Of a DNA stretch of 64,000 bases, positions 1-11,419 are shown one piece after another (the first letter of the stretch is position 1; each line of letters begins with the position of its first letter). The notes beneath the pieces are model-generated. The model saw only the letters and a program-made list of their open reading frames with translations, was not told the DNA's origin and did not search any database. Location: positions 1,189,055,413-1,189,119,412 of the forward strand of contig NC_064615.1 in NCBI RefSeq assembly GCF_023898315.1, read 5' to 3'. This DNA comes from Schistocerca nitens (lineage: Eukaryota > Arthropoda > Insecta > Orthoptera > Acrididae). The position numbers were made by a program, and so were the translations under genes.

Positions 1-450
1 CATTGAAATCACCACAAGCCACTAACTGTTTCTTTTTGTCTGACAGGTAGCTCAATAAGGTCTCTAGATTTTTCATGAATAGCTGAAAGTTACCTTGAGT
101 GGATCTGTAGATTGTTACAATTACTATAGAAGTATATTGCAGTAGCAACTCACAAGCACATGCTTGAAGGATCTGATCTACACAAAAACTATTTATTTCA
201 ATATTTTTGACTTTGTGTCCAGTTTTTATATAAGTAGCAACTCCTCCTTTCTCCACGTTGACTCTACATGAATAAGAAGCTAATATGAAATCCCTTAAAT
301 TTTACTTGTCCATCCCTGCGGTTACATGGTGTTCAGAGAGGCACAAAACATCTATACCTTCAGAATTTACCCCATTTTCTAGGCATACAAGAAGCTCATC
401 TATCTTATTTTTCAATCCTCTAATGTTCTGATGAAACACACAAATTTTAT
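1..450 (-). pseudogene. APE-type endonuclease domain of a non-LTR retrotransposon
   Basis: The minus strand reads HQNIRGLKNKIDELL, then VLCLSEHHV, IVIVTIYRSTQGNFQLF and LVACGDFN. These are the N-terminal asparagine block, the catalytic glutamate block, the central strand and the GDFN block of exonuclease-endonuclease-phosphatase domains in CR1/jockey-like elements. The enzyme nicks target DNA to prime reverse transcription. An in-frame TAA at 302-304 sits just after the SEHH block, so this copy cannot make the full domain. The domain is truncated by the window edge right after GDFN. Confidence 0.8.
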
Positions 451-519
451 TTCTTTGGATACTGTTACAGACATTATGGCACTGTTCTTAATCTCTTTCA
501 ATACTATGTAACGACTCTA

Positions 520-1323
520 ACCCAAAAAGTGCGTCCCTCTGACTCCAGTAATCACAGGTATTTTGTCTTGTGTGCATGTGGACCCCCTTACATTTTCTGC
601 AAAAAGATCAACTAATCTATCCTTCCCCCTCCTATTCAGGTGCAGGCTATGACTAAAGTAATCTCACCTCCCAATTGCATTAACAGGCACAGTACAGATA
701 TGAGATTTAGTTTCTGCCAACAGTAACCCTCCCACCTCTCTGCTAAAAAAGTTGACAGCCATGTTAACCCAGGGCTGTTCATGGCACTGCAAAACATCCA
801 CAAACCCCACATGAGTGTGAGCTGTTGCTGCTCCTATTACATCCAGGTCACACCTAATACTATAGTCCGAATTGCTAGCCAATCTGTTTCCACTTCCTCC
901 TACTATAAGAACATGGTCCTCACCATCAGAATCGTTGCCCAAGGCCCCTAGGTTATCTGTAACTTGGTTAAGCTTAACACTAGTTTTCACAATGCTTGTG
1001 ACCTGGTACTCGACTCCTAGCCTATGCTGTAGCAACTGGCCTACACCTCTCCCATGACTGCTACCTAACAGCAGGACTCTTTTCTTTCTGCTTGACTTTA
1101 CTTCCGACCTAGCATTACAATTGTTACTACGAGTCTGATGCATCCTACTTTGCACAAAAACTGTTTGAGGCTCTTCTAATTCAGGTAACAAATCAAACTG
1201 ATTGCTCAGTGGAATCTGAAAAGTGATTTCTGGGGTTTTCTCCTTCTGACTACAATTTGTTACCTGTTTCCAGCTCCCATTGTCTCTTTCTCCCTTCAAC
1301 CTGTCTAATTCGAAGTATGTCAT
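520..1323 (-). pseudogene. SGNH/esterase-like domain of a non-LTR retrotransposon ORF
   Basis: From an ATG at 1321-1323 an open stretch of 219 codons runs to a stop at 664. Its first 80 residues are polar and unrecognised. Block I of the SGNH fold is visible as VLLLGSSHGRG (GSSHGR at residues 87-92) and a block III-like VLIVGGSGN lies at residues 138-146. The expected C-terminal HL block (FSHSLHLNRRGKDRLVDLF) continues in a shifted frame from about 662 down to 590, so one indel breaks the domain. In retroelements such domains are thought to act on membranes or RNP assembly, but the role here is unproven. The endonuclease pseudogene follows downstream on the same strand. Confidence 0.7.
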
Positions 1324-1347
1324 TCTAGTTCAGTCTGAATTTTGTTG

Positions 1348-3030
1348 GTAAAGAAAGGCCACTTGGGCTATCTCTATTAACCTAAGAAAATGGTGGGAAA
1401 GAAAGGGCATTTGGACTACCTCCACTAACCTAAGTCACCTGACCGCCACCTCTTCCTAGGGATTTGTGGGAAAATGACTCAGCCTGTGCTGGACTGCTGG
1501 AGAGAGGAAGGAGTGTACTTTATTTATTTTGGAACAATTTATTTAGGGACGGATTTTGAAAGATACTATATTTATCACAGTGATACAGAACACGCGCTCT
1601 GACATGCCACACAGACTACAGACCTGCAAACCACTAGCAAATAATGCAATACATTTAAGTCCAGAGAGCCAAACAACTCGTAAATCGTCACAATAACAAT
1701 CCATCTAAAAGACTCTGCAAACGTGCTTGCTAATCATCAACTGTCGAAATCATGCACTAGTCTTTATTTAAACAAGTTGAGGCACTACCACCATCTAGTG
1801 TGTTCGCCACGAGGTTCAGAGTCCAACTGACCTAGTACACAGTACCACCACCAGAGGGCGCTGTCATCCGTTCCGTTACATAATCCAAATTGGTAGCCAC
1901 GATGTCAACTGATGACACAAGTACCGTTATCCGAGATGGGGGAGACAGTGTGTCCACCACAAGGTACGGACCTAGTACACAGTACTGTCACCAGAGGCAC
2001 TGTCATCCGTTCCGTGACATAACCCGAGATGACTGTCTGGAGGGGAAATGACACAGCCTGCACTGGGCTGTTGGAGAGAGGAAGGAATTTACTTTATTTA
2101 TTTTGGAAGAATTTATTTAGGGAGCGATTTGAGATATATTTATCACACTGATACAAAACCACACTCTGACATACTTGGGGTTACGCCACACAGCCCACAG
2201 ACTGTAAACTACTCCTAAATAACTCTCTGCAGACACGCAAACAACTCCTAAATTACAGAAATAATTTAAGTACAGACATGCAAACTCCTCCTAAATAATG
2301 CAGTACACAGATGCGCAGACATGAAATCAACTCTTAAACTGTCTAAATAGCGCACAGCACAGCCTACATACCTGTGCGCAAAATAATGCAACAGACACAC
2401 AAACAACGTACGCAGGCACCGCCCGCCGCCCCCTATCCACTGGACCGCACAGGAGGCTAGTGGCAGCCCCCGCGAAGTGACGCAGCTGTCAACTGCCGAG
2501 CCGTACACAGGTGCCTGTTCGGGTTTCTCGAGTACGATGTGGTGGCATCCCCTTCATTCTTGACACCTGAGAAATTCCTCTCGAAATATGTGATCACCTA
2601 GGCGCCGTTGATGACGCGACTGGATGGGAGCGAAGACATATTTACAGACTGCAGACGCTCCAAGGTGGGCCGCATCCGCATGTGTTCGCCGTTGCTGGTG
2701 TGAACTCTCCTTCTACCTGCAGTCCCACGAAGAGCTAATTGCCAAGCGACGCTGCAGAATTCGTTCCAGAACCGCACAAGCTGCTTTCTCCCTAGCGATT
2801 CTAACGGACTATGCGTGACATGTGGCTGACACATCGCCACCTGTAGCTACATACCGTCGCAAGCACATCTAGCAACATTCTTAATGTTATACTGAAGCCA
2901 CATGGCTATCTAAAATAATAACCAAGTCGAACTCCAGGAAATTGCATAGTGTCCCAGAAATACTTGATGTGTGCTTTTGTAGGAGTTTTCGTGATGTCTC
3001 AGCTTGTATGCACAGACATTCTTGCCCCAC
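1348..3030 (+). repeat. IR1 left arm
   Basis: This arm starts near gtaaagaaaggccac at 1348 and ends near 3030. It is longer than the right arm because it contains an internal duplication and two copies of a unit with ctagtacacagtac and cactgtcatccgttccg at about 1830-1885 and 1970-2025. Short open stretches here are also found mirrored in the other arm, so they are read as repeat sequence and not genes. Confidence 0.65.
1471..2180 (+). repeat. Internal duplication inside the IR1 left arm
   Basis: The block at about 1471-1610 (gactcagcctg, gagagaggaaggag, ttatttattttgga, gatacagaacac) is repeated at about 2046-2180 with point differences. The right arm carries this block once, near 8205-8330. 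The left arm has therefore been lengthened by a local duplication of about 575 bp period. Confidence 0.65.
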
Positions 3031-5320
3031 ACATTTCCACCTAATGGTCTAAACACTGTCCTGTTGCACTAACTCAGGTCATTCTGTTTGTACATGGGTT
3101 GCAGAAGGTGCTGGATATGGCTTTCTCCGACTTCTGCTCATTTCCGACTTAAATTGGAACGATCACATGCGCAAAGCTGCAGGAATGGGAGCAGTTGCAG
3201 GATGCGTAGCGACTTACTAAAACCATGTTGGAATTTTACTGTAGCAGATAGGTTCGACAAAAGTGACTCGTTTCGAGATATGAGATTGACAGAAATATGA
3301 TTCACTTGTGGCTGTCATCCTATGCAGGTATGTGGTTGAATAGAAGGACTTGGTTTCAAATCATAGACATCATTTCCAGCGGATTGCGAACAACTAGAGA
3401 TCTGAAAGCTAGTGTACATTTTTTACGACCTCAGTCGGCACACCGTCTATTACTGTTTGTAATCCTTCGCAATCAGTCATCGCCTATAACTCAGTGGATA
3501 TATCGCAGAACCTCTGACATTGTGTTGAGACAGAATATGTTACACATACTGGAGAAATATCTAGCAGCGTGAGGGAGTTGCAGATAGCGGTTTCATACCA
3601 CGTTCCTTAGCCGAAACATTTTCAAAATTATGCGATTTTATGACGAGGTTGCATCATGGGTTACGTCTAAGCAGACTGCTGGTCTGATATTGCACACTCC
3701 TATGATCGCCGTCTCAGTATTTGTCCGGAAAAACCAATTCATTTGGGGGTAATGCCATACCTCGATTTATAAAGGCAGTATAGCTTTTAAGAAGGATACT
3801 TGTGTGCACCTGTAGCACCAAGACTGCTTGTGACAGTAACATACAGTAGTTGTGGCGATCATGTTTTCTAACATCTGGCCAATTACACCTCTCTTTCTAA
3901 GACACAGTGGTAACACCCGCAAGAAAAACTTATGAGACATGTCCACCCATCGCTGATTTTCTCTCAGTATTGTTTTGTATCGTGTGGAATCATTTATTAG
4001 CCAAGTATTATACTTATTAGTAGTAGTAGGATTTAGTTTGAGCATCAGGCTTATAAAGTATGTGTTTGTGTTCCGACATATGCAAAGGAGATGACTGTGG
4101 AATACTGTGATAGCAGAGGGAAGAGTACGTCAAGTCATAAGAATGGTACAGATATTTCTATTTCCAGAACCACTGCTGTCAGCAGGGTGTATTTCTGATA
4201 CTTCGCTCATTGTCGTCTGTTGTTCAATTGAAACCGCAATCCTAACATTTAGTATTTAGTACAGGCATAAAATATATATGAGGGTGCTTTCTTAGCAGCA
4301 TGATCCGTCTATGTGTGCAGCGTGGGTGACCCGTGCGTCAGTGATTCACGTTTCCTGTTAATGGTAGGAGCCGTGTGAATTTTGAAGACTTAACTGTGTT
4401 ATCCTCTAGACGATCGAATAGCGAACTAATAGTTAGTATGTGTTGGAACCTTTCGTGATTGCGTGGAAAACTGAGAAGATGGAAAATGGAGGTGTGCTTG
4501 CTCTGGACCATCATTCCCGGCTATCTAATTTGTTTGGTTCATTGCCTCTGCACATTTCACGCCCTTATTTAGTTGAGGGAACACGGATTGTGGTGTGTGC
4601 ATCTTGCAGATGAAAGACATGTTTGCTGGTTCTCTAGACATGAGAAACACGATATTTGGTTTTGTAAATTACAGGGCTGATTTGGAACTTGTTACAACAC
4701 CGACATCGGTATTAGCAAGTGGAAATATCAGTTTCCTCTATTTTTGTTTTGTCTAGTTTTTTTCACATAAAGGTCCTCACACATGGAATAAGTTTCCATT
4801 AACTCAATAGTCTAGAGCACACTCCACCCCACTAAAGTTTGGGGTTTGTAGAGAAATAATTTCCAGTCTACGTATTGGGAATTATGTTGTGCGAGCTATC
4901 GGTAGGATGCTGCCGTGTGCTTCATATCGAGAAGTACCGCGAAAATGGTATAATATTATCGCAAACCATGCGAAAATACATCTGTTCTTGTAATCCCAGA
5001 GTCCGGAGATAGGTGTAGAAAAGCAAGCAAACAAGCAATCGGGTGGGGATCAGAAACAGTAATGAGTTTGTGCTGAGGGGAAGCGAGCCCAAATTTGTAG
5101 AACAGTTCTGAGAGTGACTTCAATCTGCCGAAGGTGCTCCGGTCACATGTCGGGGGTGGATGCCCGCCCGACCTCGCGATAAATATACACTGCTGCGAGG
5201 GGTATATATGGCACTGCCTGTCTTCGTAGTATATCTACAAGTGATGTAAAAGGGCCGATTACGTATGGCGCAGGATACGAATTGTATGTTTACTGCATCG
5301 AGACAGTAGGTGGTGATGTA
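3031..5320. other. IR1 loop, unassigned
   Basis: About 2.3 kb between the left arm and the mariner-like element. Open stretches are short (longest about 92 codons) and none resembles a protein I know. The segment is inside a repeat element, so host coding function is unlikely. Confidence 0.4.
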
Positions 5321-6674
5321 CAGGGTGATTCAAAAAGAATACCACAACTTTAAAAATGTGTATTTAATGAAAGAAACATAATATAACCTTCTGTTATACA
5401 TCATTACAAAGAGTATTTAAAAAGGTTTTTTTTTACTCAAAAACAAGTTCAGAGATGTTCAATATGGCCCCCTCCAGACACACGAGCAATATCAACCCGA
5501 TACTCCAACTCGTTCACACTCTCTCTAGCATATCAGGCATAACAGTTTGGATAGCTGCTGTTATTTCTCGTTTCAAATCATCAATGGTGGCTGGGAGAGG
5601 TGGCCGAAACACCATATCCTTAACATACCCCCATAAGAAAAAATCGCAGGGGGTAAGATCAGGGCTTCTTGGAGGCCAGTGATGAAGTGCTCTGTCACGG
5701 GCTGCCTGGCAGCCGATCCATCGCCTCGGGTAGTTGACGTTCAGGTAGTTACAGACAGATAAGTGCCAATGTGGTGGCGCTCCATCCTGCTGAAATATGA
5801 ATTGTTGTGCTTCTTGTTCGAGCTGAGGGAACAGCCAATTCTCTAACATCTCCAGATACTGCAGTCCAGTTACAGTGGCACCTTCGAAGAAAAAGGGACC
5901 AAAAACTTTATTGGCTGAAATGGCACAGAAAACGTTCACCTTAGGCGAGTCACGTTCATACTTTGTTTCCCGCGGATTCTAAGTGCCCCATATACAGACA
6001 TTGTCACGATTGACTTTCCCGTTAGTGTGGAAAGTTGCTTCATCACTAAACACAATCTTTGAAACGAAAGATTCATCTGTTTCCATTTGAGCAAGGATAA
6101 AATCACAGAAATCGATTCTTTTAATCTTATCAGCTGCAGACAGTGCTTGAACCAATTTCAGACGATAAGGTTTCATAACTAACCTTTTTCGTAGGACTCT
6201 CCATACAGTTGATTGTGGAATTTGCAGCTCTCTGCTAGCTCTGCGAGTCGATTTTCCTGGGCTGCGAACAAATGCTTGCTGGATGCGTGCTACATTTTCA
6301 TCACTCGTTCTCGGCCGTCCAGAACTTTTCCCTTTGCACAAACACCCATTCTCTGTAAACTGTTTATACCAACGTTTAATACACCACCTATCAGGAGGTT
6401 TAACACCATACTTCGTTCGAAATGCACGCTGAACAACTGTCGTCGATTCACTTCTGCCGTACTCAATAACACAAAAAGCTTTCTGTTGTGCGGTCGCCAT
6501 CGTAGCATCAACTGACGCTGACGCCTAGTCAACAGCGCCTCAAGCGAACAAATGTACAACGAAATGAAACTTTATAGCTCCCTTAATTCGCCGACAGATA
6601 GTGCTTAGCTCTGCCTTTTGTCGTTGCAGAGTTTTAAATTCCTAAAGTTGTGGTATTCTTTTTGAATCACCCTG
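5321..6674 (-). mobile_element. Mariner-like DNA transposon (DD41D type), inactive
   Basis: The element is bounded by TA dinucleotides (5319-5320 and 6675-6676). It has terminal inverted repeats that match perfectly over 32 bp, each beginning CAGGGTGATTCAAAAAGAAT inward from the ends. It is 1354 bp long and holds one transposase pseudogene on the minus strand. Intact termini with a lightly damaged transposase point to a fairly young insertion into the IR1 loop. Confidence 0.93.
5449..6500 (-). pseudogene. Mariner-family transposase, DD41D, broken
   Basis: Starts at an ATG at 6498-6500. An N-terminal helix-turn-helix pair lies in about the first 130 residues, with GRPRT near the junction. The catalytic aspartates are visible: SDEATF (residue 153), QQDGAPPHW (about 239) and SPDLTP (about 281). 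Exactly 41 residues lie between the second and third, which is the DD41D spacing of the IS630-Tc1-mariner superfamily. A TAG stop at 5979-5981 (codon 174) splits the first catalytic block from the rest. One missing base near 5514 shifts the frame before the last 20 or so residues, which end at 5449. The enzyme would cut and join transposon ends at TA sites; this copy cannot. Confidence 0.92.
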
Positions 6675-6677
6675 TAT

Positions 6678-7020
6678 TGCTGGGTTGGAGATCAGTTTCA
6701 CGCTCTTATATCCGAGCACCTTCCTCGGTGGGAGAGCAGTGTAATAGATTAGGAGTCTTTCCGTATTTGACGATATGTAGGGTATGTGGTGATATATTGA
6801 TGGGTCACGGGTCGGTATCACATTCTAATATTCGAGCTCCTCTACTCGGTGGGAGAGCAGTGTAATAGATTAGGAGTCTTTCCGTATTTGACGATATGTA
6901 GGGTATGTGGTGATATATTGATGGGTTGCAGGTCGATTTCATGTTATAATATTCGAGCTCCTGTGCTCGGCGGCAGAGCAGTGTAACTGAGTAAGTCTTT
7001 CCGTATTTGATGATATGTGG
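6678..7020 (+). repeat. 121-bp tandem repeat, nearly three units
   Basis: The phrase cggtgggagagcagtgtaa starts at about 6726, 6847 and, diverged, 6968, giving a constant step of 121 bp. The first two units are nearly identical over gattaggagtctttccgtat and the following 60 bases, while the third has drifted. The array abuts the mariner right end and lies inside the IR1 loop. Confidence 0.9.
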
Positions 7021-7364
7021 GGGCACTCTGCAGGGTTTAATTGTCAGTGCAATATGGCGATCTGTGTAAAAAGGTTTTTATCTCTGAAAGTATCATCTGC
7101 AGAAAGAAAGAAAAGATGGACGATGCTACGATACCGGTGGAATCAGTAATTCGGCAGGTAAATTCGATAAGAGCCAATCGTAATGCTCGATTCGTTCACA
7201 AGACATCCTTTGTGCTGGGATATAGGAATCTCTACATAGCGGTGGGAACATTTGTGTGTGTTGAAAGCAGGAAGGGTAATACGTGATAGACAGGGTATCA
7301 CATTAGGACCGATAGGAAGACTGAATTCGATGTTATTCTGCGCTATTTTCGTAAACAGGTTCTG

Positions 7365-8445
7365 TTGGGCAATAGTTTCCATGCATACAAGCTGAGACAT
7401 CAAGAAAACTCCTACAAAAGCACATGTTAAGTACTTCTGGGACACTATGCAATTTACTAGAGCTCGGCTTGGTTATTATTTTAGATAGTCATGTGACTTC
7501 AGTATAACAACAAGAATGTTGATAGATGCACTTGTGATGGCATGTAGCTATGTGCAGCGATGTGTCAGCCACATATCACGCACGGTCCATTAGAAGCCCT
7601 AGGGAGAAAGCAGCTCGTGCTATTCTGGAGCCGATTTCTGCAGCGTCGCTCGGCAATTAGATCTTCGCCGGACTGCAAGTAGGGGGAGGGTTCACATTAG
7701 CAGTGGCGAACATGCGTGCGTACGACCCACCTTGGAGCGTCTGCACTCTGTAAATAAGTGTCATCAATGGTGGCTAGGTGATCACATATTTTGAGAGGAA
7801 TTTCACAGGTGTCAAGTACGAATGGGATGCCACGACATCATTCTTGAGGGACCCGAACGGGCAACCGTGTGTGGCTTTGCAGTTGACAGCTGCATCACTT
7901 CGTGGGGGCTGCCTAGGGGCAGTTCCAGTGGATAGGGGGCGGCGGGTGGTGCCTGCGTACGTTGTTTGTGTGTCTGTTGCATTATTTTACAAACAGGGCT
8001 GTAGGCTGAGATATGCATTATTTGGACAGTTTACGAGTTGATTTTGTGTCTGCACATCTGTGTACTGCATTATTTAGGAGGAGTTTGTATGTCTGTACTG
8101 GAATTATTTCGTTAATTTAGGAGTTGTTTGCATGTTTGCAGAGAGTTATTTAGGAGTAGTTTACAGGTCTGTGGGCTGTGTGGCGAAACCCCAAGCATGT
8201 CAGAGCGTGTGTTTTGTATCAGTGTGGTAAATATAATATGTCCAATCAGTCCTTAAATAAATTGTGCCAAAATAAATAAAGTACACTCCTTCCCTCTCTG
8301 GCAGTTGAGCAGAGGCTGAGTCAATTTCCCACCAATCCCTAGGGAGAGGTGGCGGTCGGGTGACTTAGGTTGGTGGAGGTAGTTCAAGTGCCCTTTCTTT
8401 CCCGCCATTGTCTTAGGTTAGATAGCCCAGGTGGCCTTTCCTTAC
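7365..8445 (-). repeat. IR1 right arm
   Basis: Reverse-complement partner of the left arm, about 1.08 kb. It lacks the duplicated block and the ctagtacacagtac units of the left arm. Similarity fades at about 7365 on the inner side and at about 8445 on the outer side. Confidence 0.65.
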
Positions 8446-8890
8446 TGCAAAACTTCAAAGTTCCCTAGAAGGAGGTGGTGGTCGGGTGACATACATTAGT
8501 GGAGGTGACCTTTCTCTCGCCATTTTGTTAGGTTAGTAGAGATACACCAATTGATCTATCTTCCCGCCAAAATTGAAATTTCCCGGCAATCCCTAGGACG
8601 AAGTGGTGGTCAGATGACAGGTTAGTGGAGGTAGCCGAACTGAGTACTCCCCGCGATTTTCTTAGTTTACTAGAGGTCACGGATCATCTTGTTGGAATTT
8701 GAACCTCCCGCCATTTTTGTGGGGGAGGGGAGCGGGATTAGGTTTGTGGAGGTAGCCCAATTGACCTTCTTCCCGCCAAAATTCAATCTTCCCACCAAAA
8801 TCCGCCATCTTGGATGACGTCTCGGCCACCATCTCGGATGACGTAATGCGCTGTTGAGAAGTCTACAGGCCGCCATCTTGGATACGTCTG
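8446..8890 (+). repeat. Degenerate tandem units with cccgcca and ccatcttggatgacgt motifs
   Basis: Units of roughly 100-130 bp repeat a pattern of cccgccattt, ttaggttagtgga, ggtagccc and ttcccgcc. Examples start near 8400, 8517, 8645 and 8705. A shorter motif (ccatcttggatgacgt and variants) occurs three times between 8800 and 8890. The pattern continues the terminal motif of the IR1 right arm outward, so the arms may have arisen from such an array. Confidence 0.55.
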
Positions 8891-10740
8891 ACAAGAATGG
8901 AAGATGGCGCAGAATGCAGGTTGTCCCAATAATATCGTGGACCACACGGTCTGCTTTCCTCACCTGATGGGGCGACTGGCTGTGTACGACCTCGGTGACA
9001 TACGAGCAGAACACCTAGGCGGCCGAGGCCTTGCCGTCTCCACACTGCCGCCGGCAGAACAAACGATCGCAGCCCACTGACCGCGTCACAGTCTGTGCGG
9101 GCTGCGACGGCACTCGATTGCAGCCGCCCTAGCCTCTGCGATGCTTCATAACTCTGTAAACTGCATCCAGAAGACGAACTATGTTACAGACAATGCTGCG
9201 TCACCAACACCACCGGACGTATTGTGGACCACACACCCAACCACCGTGTATGGCTGGCTTCCTACACAAATCGCGACCCTAATTCTCTGGCTCTCATTAA
9301 TATACATACTGGGATCGTGTCTGAGCGTCAAAAATGTTACAACAAATGTTTCATGTTTCAGCACTGTTTTAGTATTATTTTGTAAGATCTTTTGATTTAT
9401 TCACATAACCTCCAGTACTTCCACTGAAGATTTTACGCCTTGCATCATCTAGTCTGTGTGAAGATCTACATCCACACCCTATTTATAGAGTAGATAGTTT
9501 GGTATACGAAGATACAATACGAAAACAGGAATTTATGTCTACTTATGTCTACTTCTTCCTGTTTCAGATTACATTTCTGCTCGCTGTGGATGCAATCATT
9601 TCAGTCACAGTTCTATAATTAAGACGACTGAAGGTTGTTTAACAGTTTGTACTTAAATTATGTTACACCTAGTATGTACTTCAGACTTAGCTGAAAATAG
9701 TAACAGAGCCGAATGTGTGCAGTACTGATGACTGGGAAACGATATTTCAGTGTAACCGATGAGAGGCAGCGCGACCAGCTGTTTTCGTTTTGAGCGCGGA
9801 AGCTGCTGCACGAGGGCGGCGGCCATTCCGCCACGCAGACACACAACCCGCGCCGGCGGTCGACTCGAGAACGCGGAAAGACACGCGCGCGCACACACAC
9901 ACACACTATGCGGCCGTCCGCGTCCGCGTTTTGCACGTGCACGAGCGAGGCCAGACGTCGCCGCCCAAAGCGGTGGAGCGACAGCGGGAAGGGTCGCCGT
10001 ATGTGCTACTCTACGACTGTTCTTTTATTGACACTCAGAATTTACGAAGTAAGGAGTTCAACAGGACGCCACAAGCAGGGGACGGGGTCACTGCCCGCCT
10101 CATAGCGTGACGCAACAAAATCGATAACAGATGTTTCGATTACATAACTAGTCTCAAACGTTCACTTCTGTTTGCGTCTCCGTCCTAAGTAGCAGTTGTT
10201 TCACTCAGTACATTCGAATGTTGCTCTCTACGTCCTAGTTGTTATGTTACTGATGCCTTCAATTATTTTAAATCGAGATGATTTACCGATGTTGTTTATA
10301 TGCACCGTTTAGTACAGAGAACCACAGTCTCCCTGCCTTCTAGGCGATTCTCACATCTTCCCAACGAGGAGCGCATTTCGGAAGTGGTACTGAGAGATGC
10401 AGAAAATGTGGGCCGCCATTCGATACGAGACACGTAATCACGACCGGCGCATACTGAGAGAAGCGTTGCATCGTGCAGTTTGAGAGCTCTTACAGGCGAC
10501 ACTGGAGAACGTCACCCACTGAGGCTTTCCTGGCCTGCTTCGGCCGGCGACCGCGCACTCACAGCAGCTCGCCGTGACTGCAGCAAGAGTGCGCCCTCCG
10601 CCGTCACTCCGACTCGCCCACGTTACAGCGTACTGCGCTCCTTTGTTTTGTAAAGTGCACAGTTTTACATTTCTGAATATCTAAAGCAAGTTGCCAGTTT
10701 TTGCTGCACCTCTTTGAAATCTTATCCACGAAGCTTCTTT
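8891..10740. other. Unassigned region with a CpG-rich patch
   Basis: About 1.85 kb with no recognisable gene. A CpG-rich patch at about 9750-10000 has overlapping open stretches in several frames and a (CA)n run near 9890. These look like composition effects, because no frame resembles a known protein. A promoter or 5' exon cannot be excluded from sequence alone. Confidence 0.35.
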
Positions 10741-10744
10741 CATT

Positions 10745-10970
10745 TTAGATTACGGCGTCGTCTGCAACATTAACGTACAACAAGAACAGCAACGGTCCGG
10801 TCCCCACATACTTCCCTGGGGAACACACTAAGTTACTTCTACGTCTCACAATGACTCTCCATCGAGAATGACGTGTTGCGTCCTCCCTACCAAAAAATCG
10901 TCACTCCAGTCACAACATTTCGTACTTTTGATAAAAAGCTTAGACGTGGTATAGAGTCAAGTGCTTTTCA
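10745..10970 (-). pseudogene. Reverse transcriptase fragment of a jockey/CR1-like element
   Basis: On the minus strand, pieces in two or three frames spell LDSIPRLSFLSKVRN, FLVGRTQHVILDGES, VPQGS and GPLLFLLYVN. These are consecutive blocks around motifs 3 to 4 of non-LTR reverse transcriptases (K-FD-V-H, GR-Q-V, GVPQGS-LGPLLF-LY-ND). Stops and frameshifts lie between the pieces, so this is an old remnant. The YADD motif would lie just beyond 10745 and I cannot place it. Confidence 0.6.
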
Positions 10971-11178
10971 GAGATTAAGAAACACTGCATCTGGAAATAG
11001 TGTTTAGAATACAGACCGACTGTAGCTGTCAGATCTTAGAAGCAGCATGTAATATAATAGGCGACTCTTTCCTCCTGTTATAAACACACACAGCTCAGCC
11101 CCCCACGGCTGCCCCCACACCCTGGATCGTGCGACCTGACCCACCTCGTTGTATTTTACGGCCTTCCCTGAACCATTC

Positions 11179-11418
11179 TCATACTGCACACACCACCCGT
11201 CGCACTGCCCAAACACTTAGCCCCACACGAGCAGCAATTTCCCGGATGCGCGCCTCACACTCTCTCGTGCCAATAAAGCGGCCCCTTTCAAACTGACGTC
11301 TCCCGCACGCGTCCGCACGTCTGCTCATGTCACACTGACCCGCGAGCACTTTTACGGTAGGTGGTGTTACGCCGCAGTACCGGCGTTGGCCTCCAACCCG
11401 AGGGCCCATACCATTCAA
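11179..11418 (-). pseudogene. Tc1-type transposase N-terminal helix-turn-helix fragment
   Basis: The minus strand reads RRQFERGRFIGTRECEARI followed by REIAARVGLSVWAVRR. This matches the paired-like helix-turn-helix start of Tc1-like transposases (FERGRIIGLREAG-S-REIA-RVG-S--TVRR), which binds the terminal repeats. No catalytic domain was recognised downstream toward 10980. A chance helix-turn-helix match is the main alternative. Confidence 0.42.
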
Positions 11419-11419
11419 A

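Larger units (their letters stand above)
1..1323 (-). mobile_element. Non-LTR retrotransposon fragment (SGNH plus APE endonuclease), CR1-like
   Basis: Reading on the minus strand, an SGNH/esterase-like domain is followed by an apurinic-type (APE) endonuclease domain, and the element runs off the left edge of the window. This order is known from CR1-like non-LTR retrotransposons of insects. The copy is dead: the reading frame shifts near 664 and a TAA stop interrupts the endonuclease at 302-304. The reverse transcriptase would lie to the left of base 1. The superfamily is inferred from domain order and the clade is not certain. Confidence 0.75.
1348..8445. mobile_element. Long inverted-repeat (foldback-like) element, IR1
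   Basis: The sequence from 1348 to about 3030 reappears in reverse complement from about 7365 to 8445. Matching landmarks include the AATAAATAAAGT block (1515-1530 against 8265-8285), the cttcgyggggcctgcc-type GC block (near 2460 against 7900) and the tgtctcagcttgtatgca block (near 2995-3012 against 7381-7400). The loop of about 4.3 kb contains a mariner-like insertion and a 121-bp tandem repeat but no transposase that fits the arms. Long arms and an internally repetitive structure suggest a foldback or long-TIR DNA transposon. No target duplication was established, so the true ends are approximate. Confidence 0.6.

Noticed and set aside
2266..2508. 80-codon open stretch in the IR1 left arm
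   Set aside because: The mirrored sequence in the right arm (7860-8100) does not keep the frame, so it is not under coding constraint.
9759..10110. Overlapping open stretches of 90-106 codons in the CpG-rich patch
   Set aside because: They occur in several frames and both strands at once and resemble no protein; high GC lowers stop frequency.
11004..11216. Continuation of the Tc1 transposase on the minus strand
   Set aside because: Beyond the helix-turn-helix segment no catalytic block can be read in any frame.
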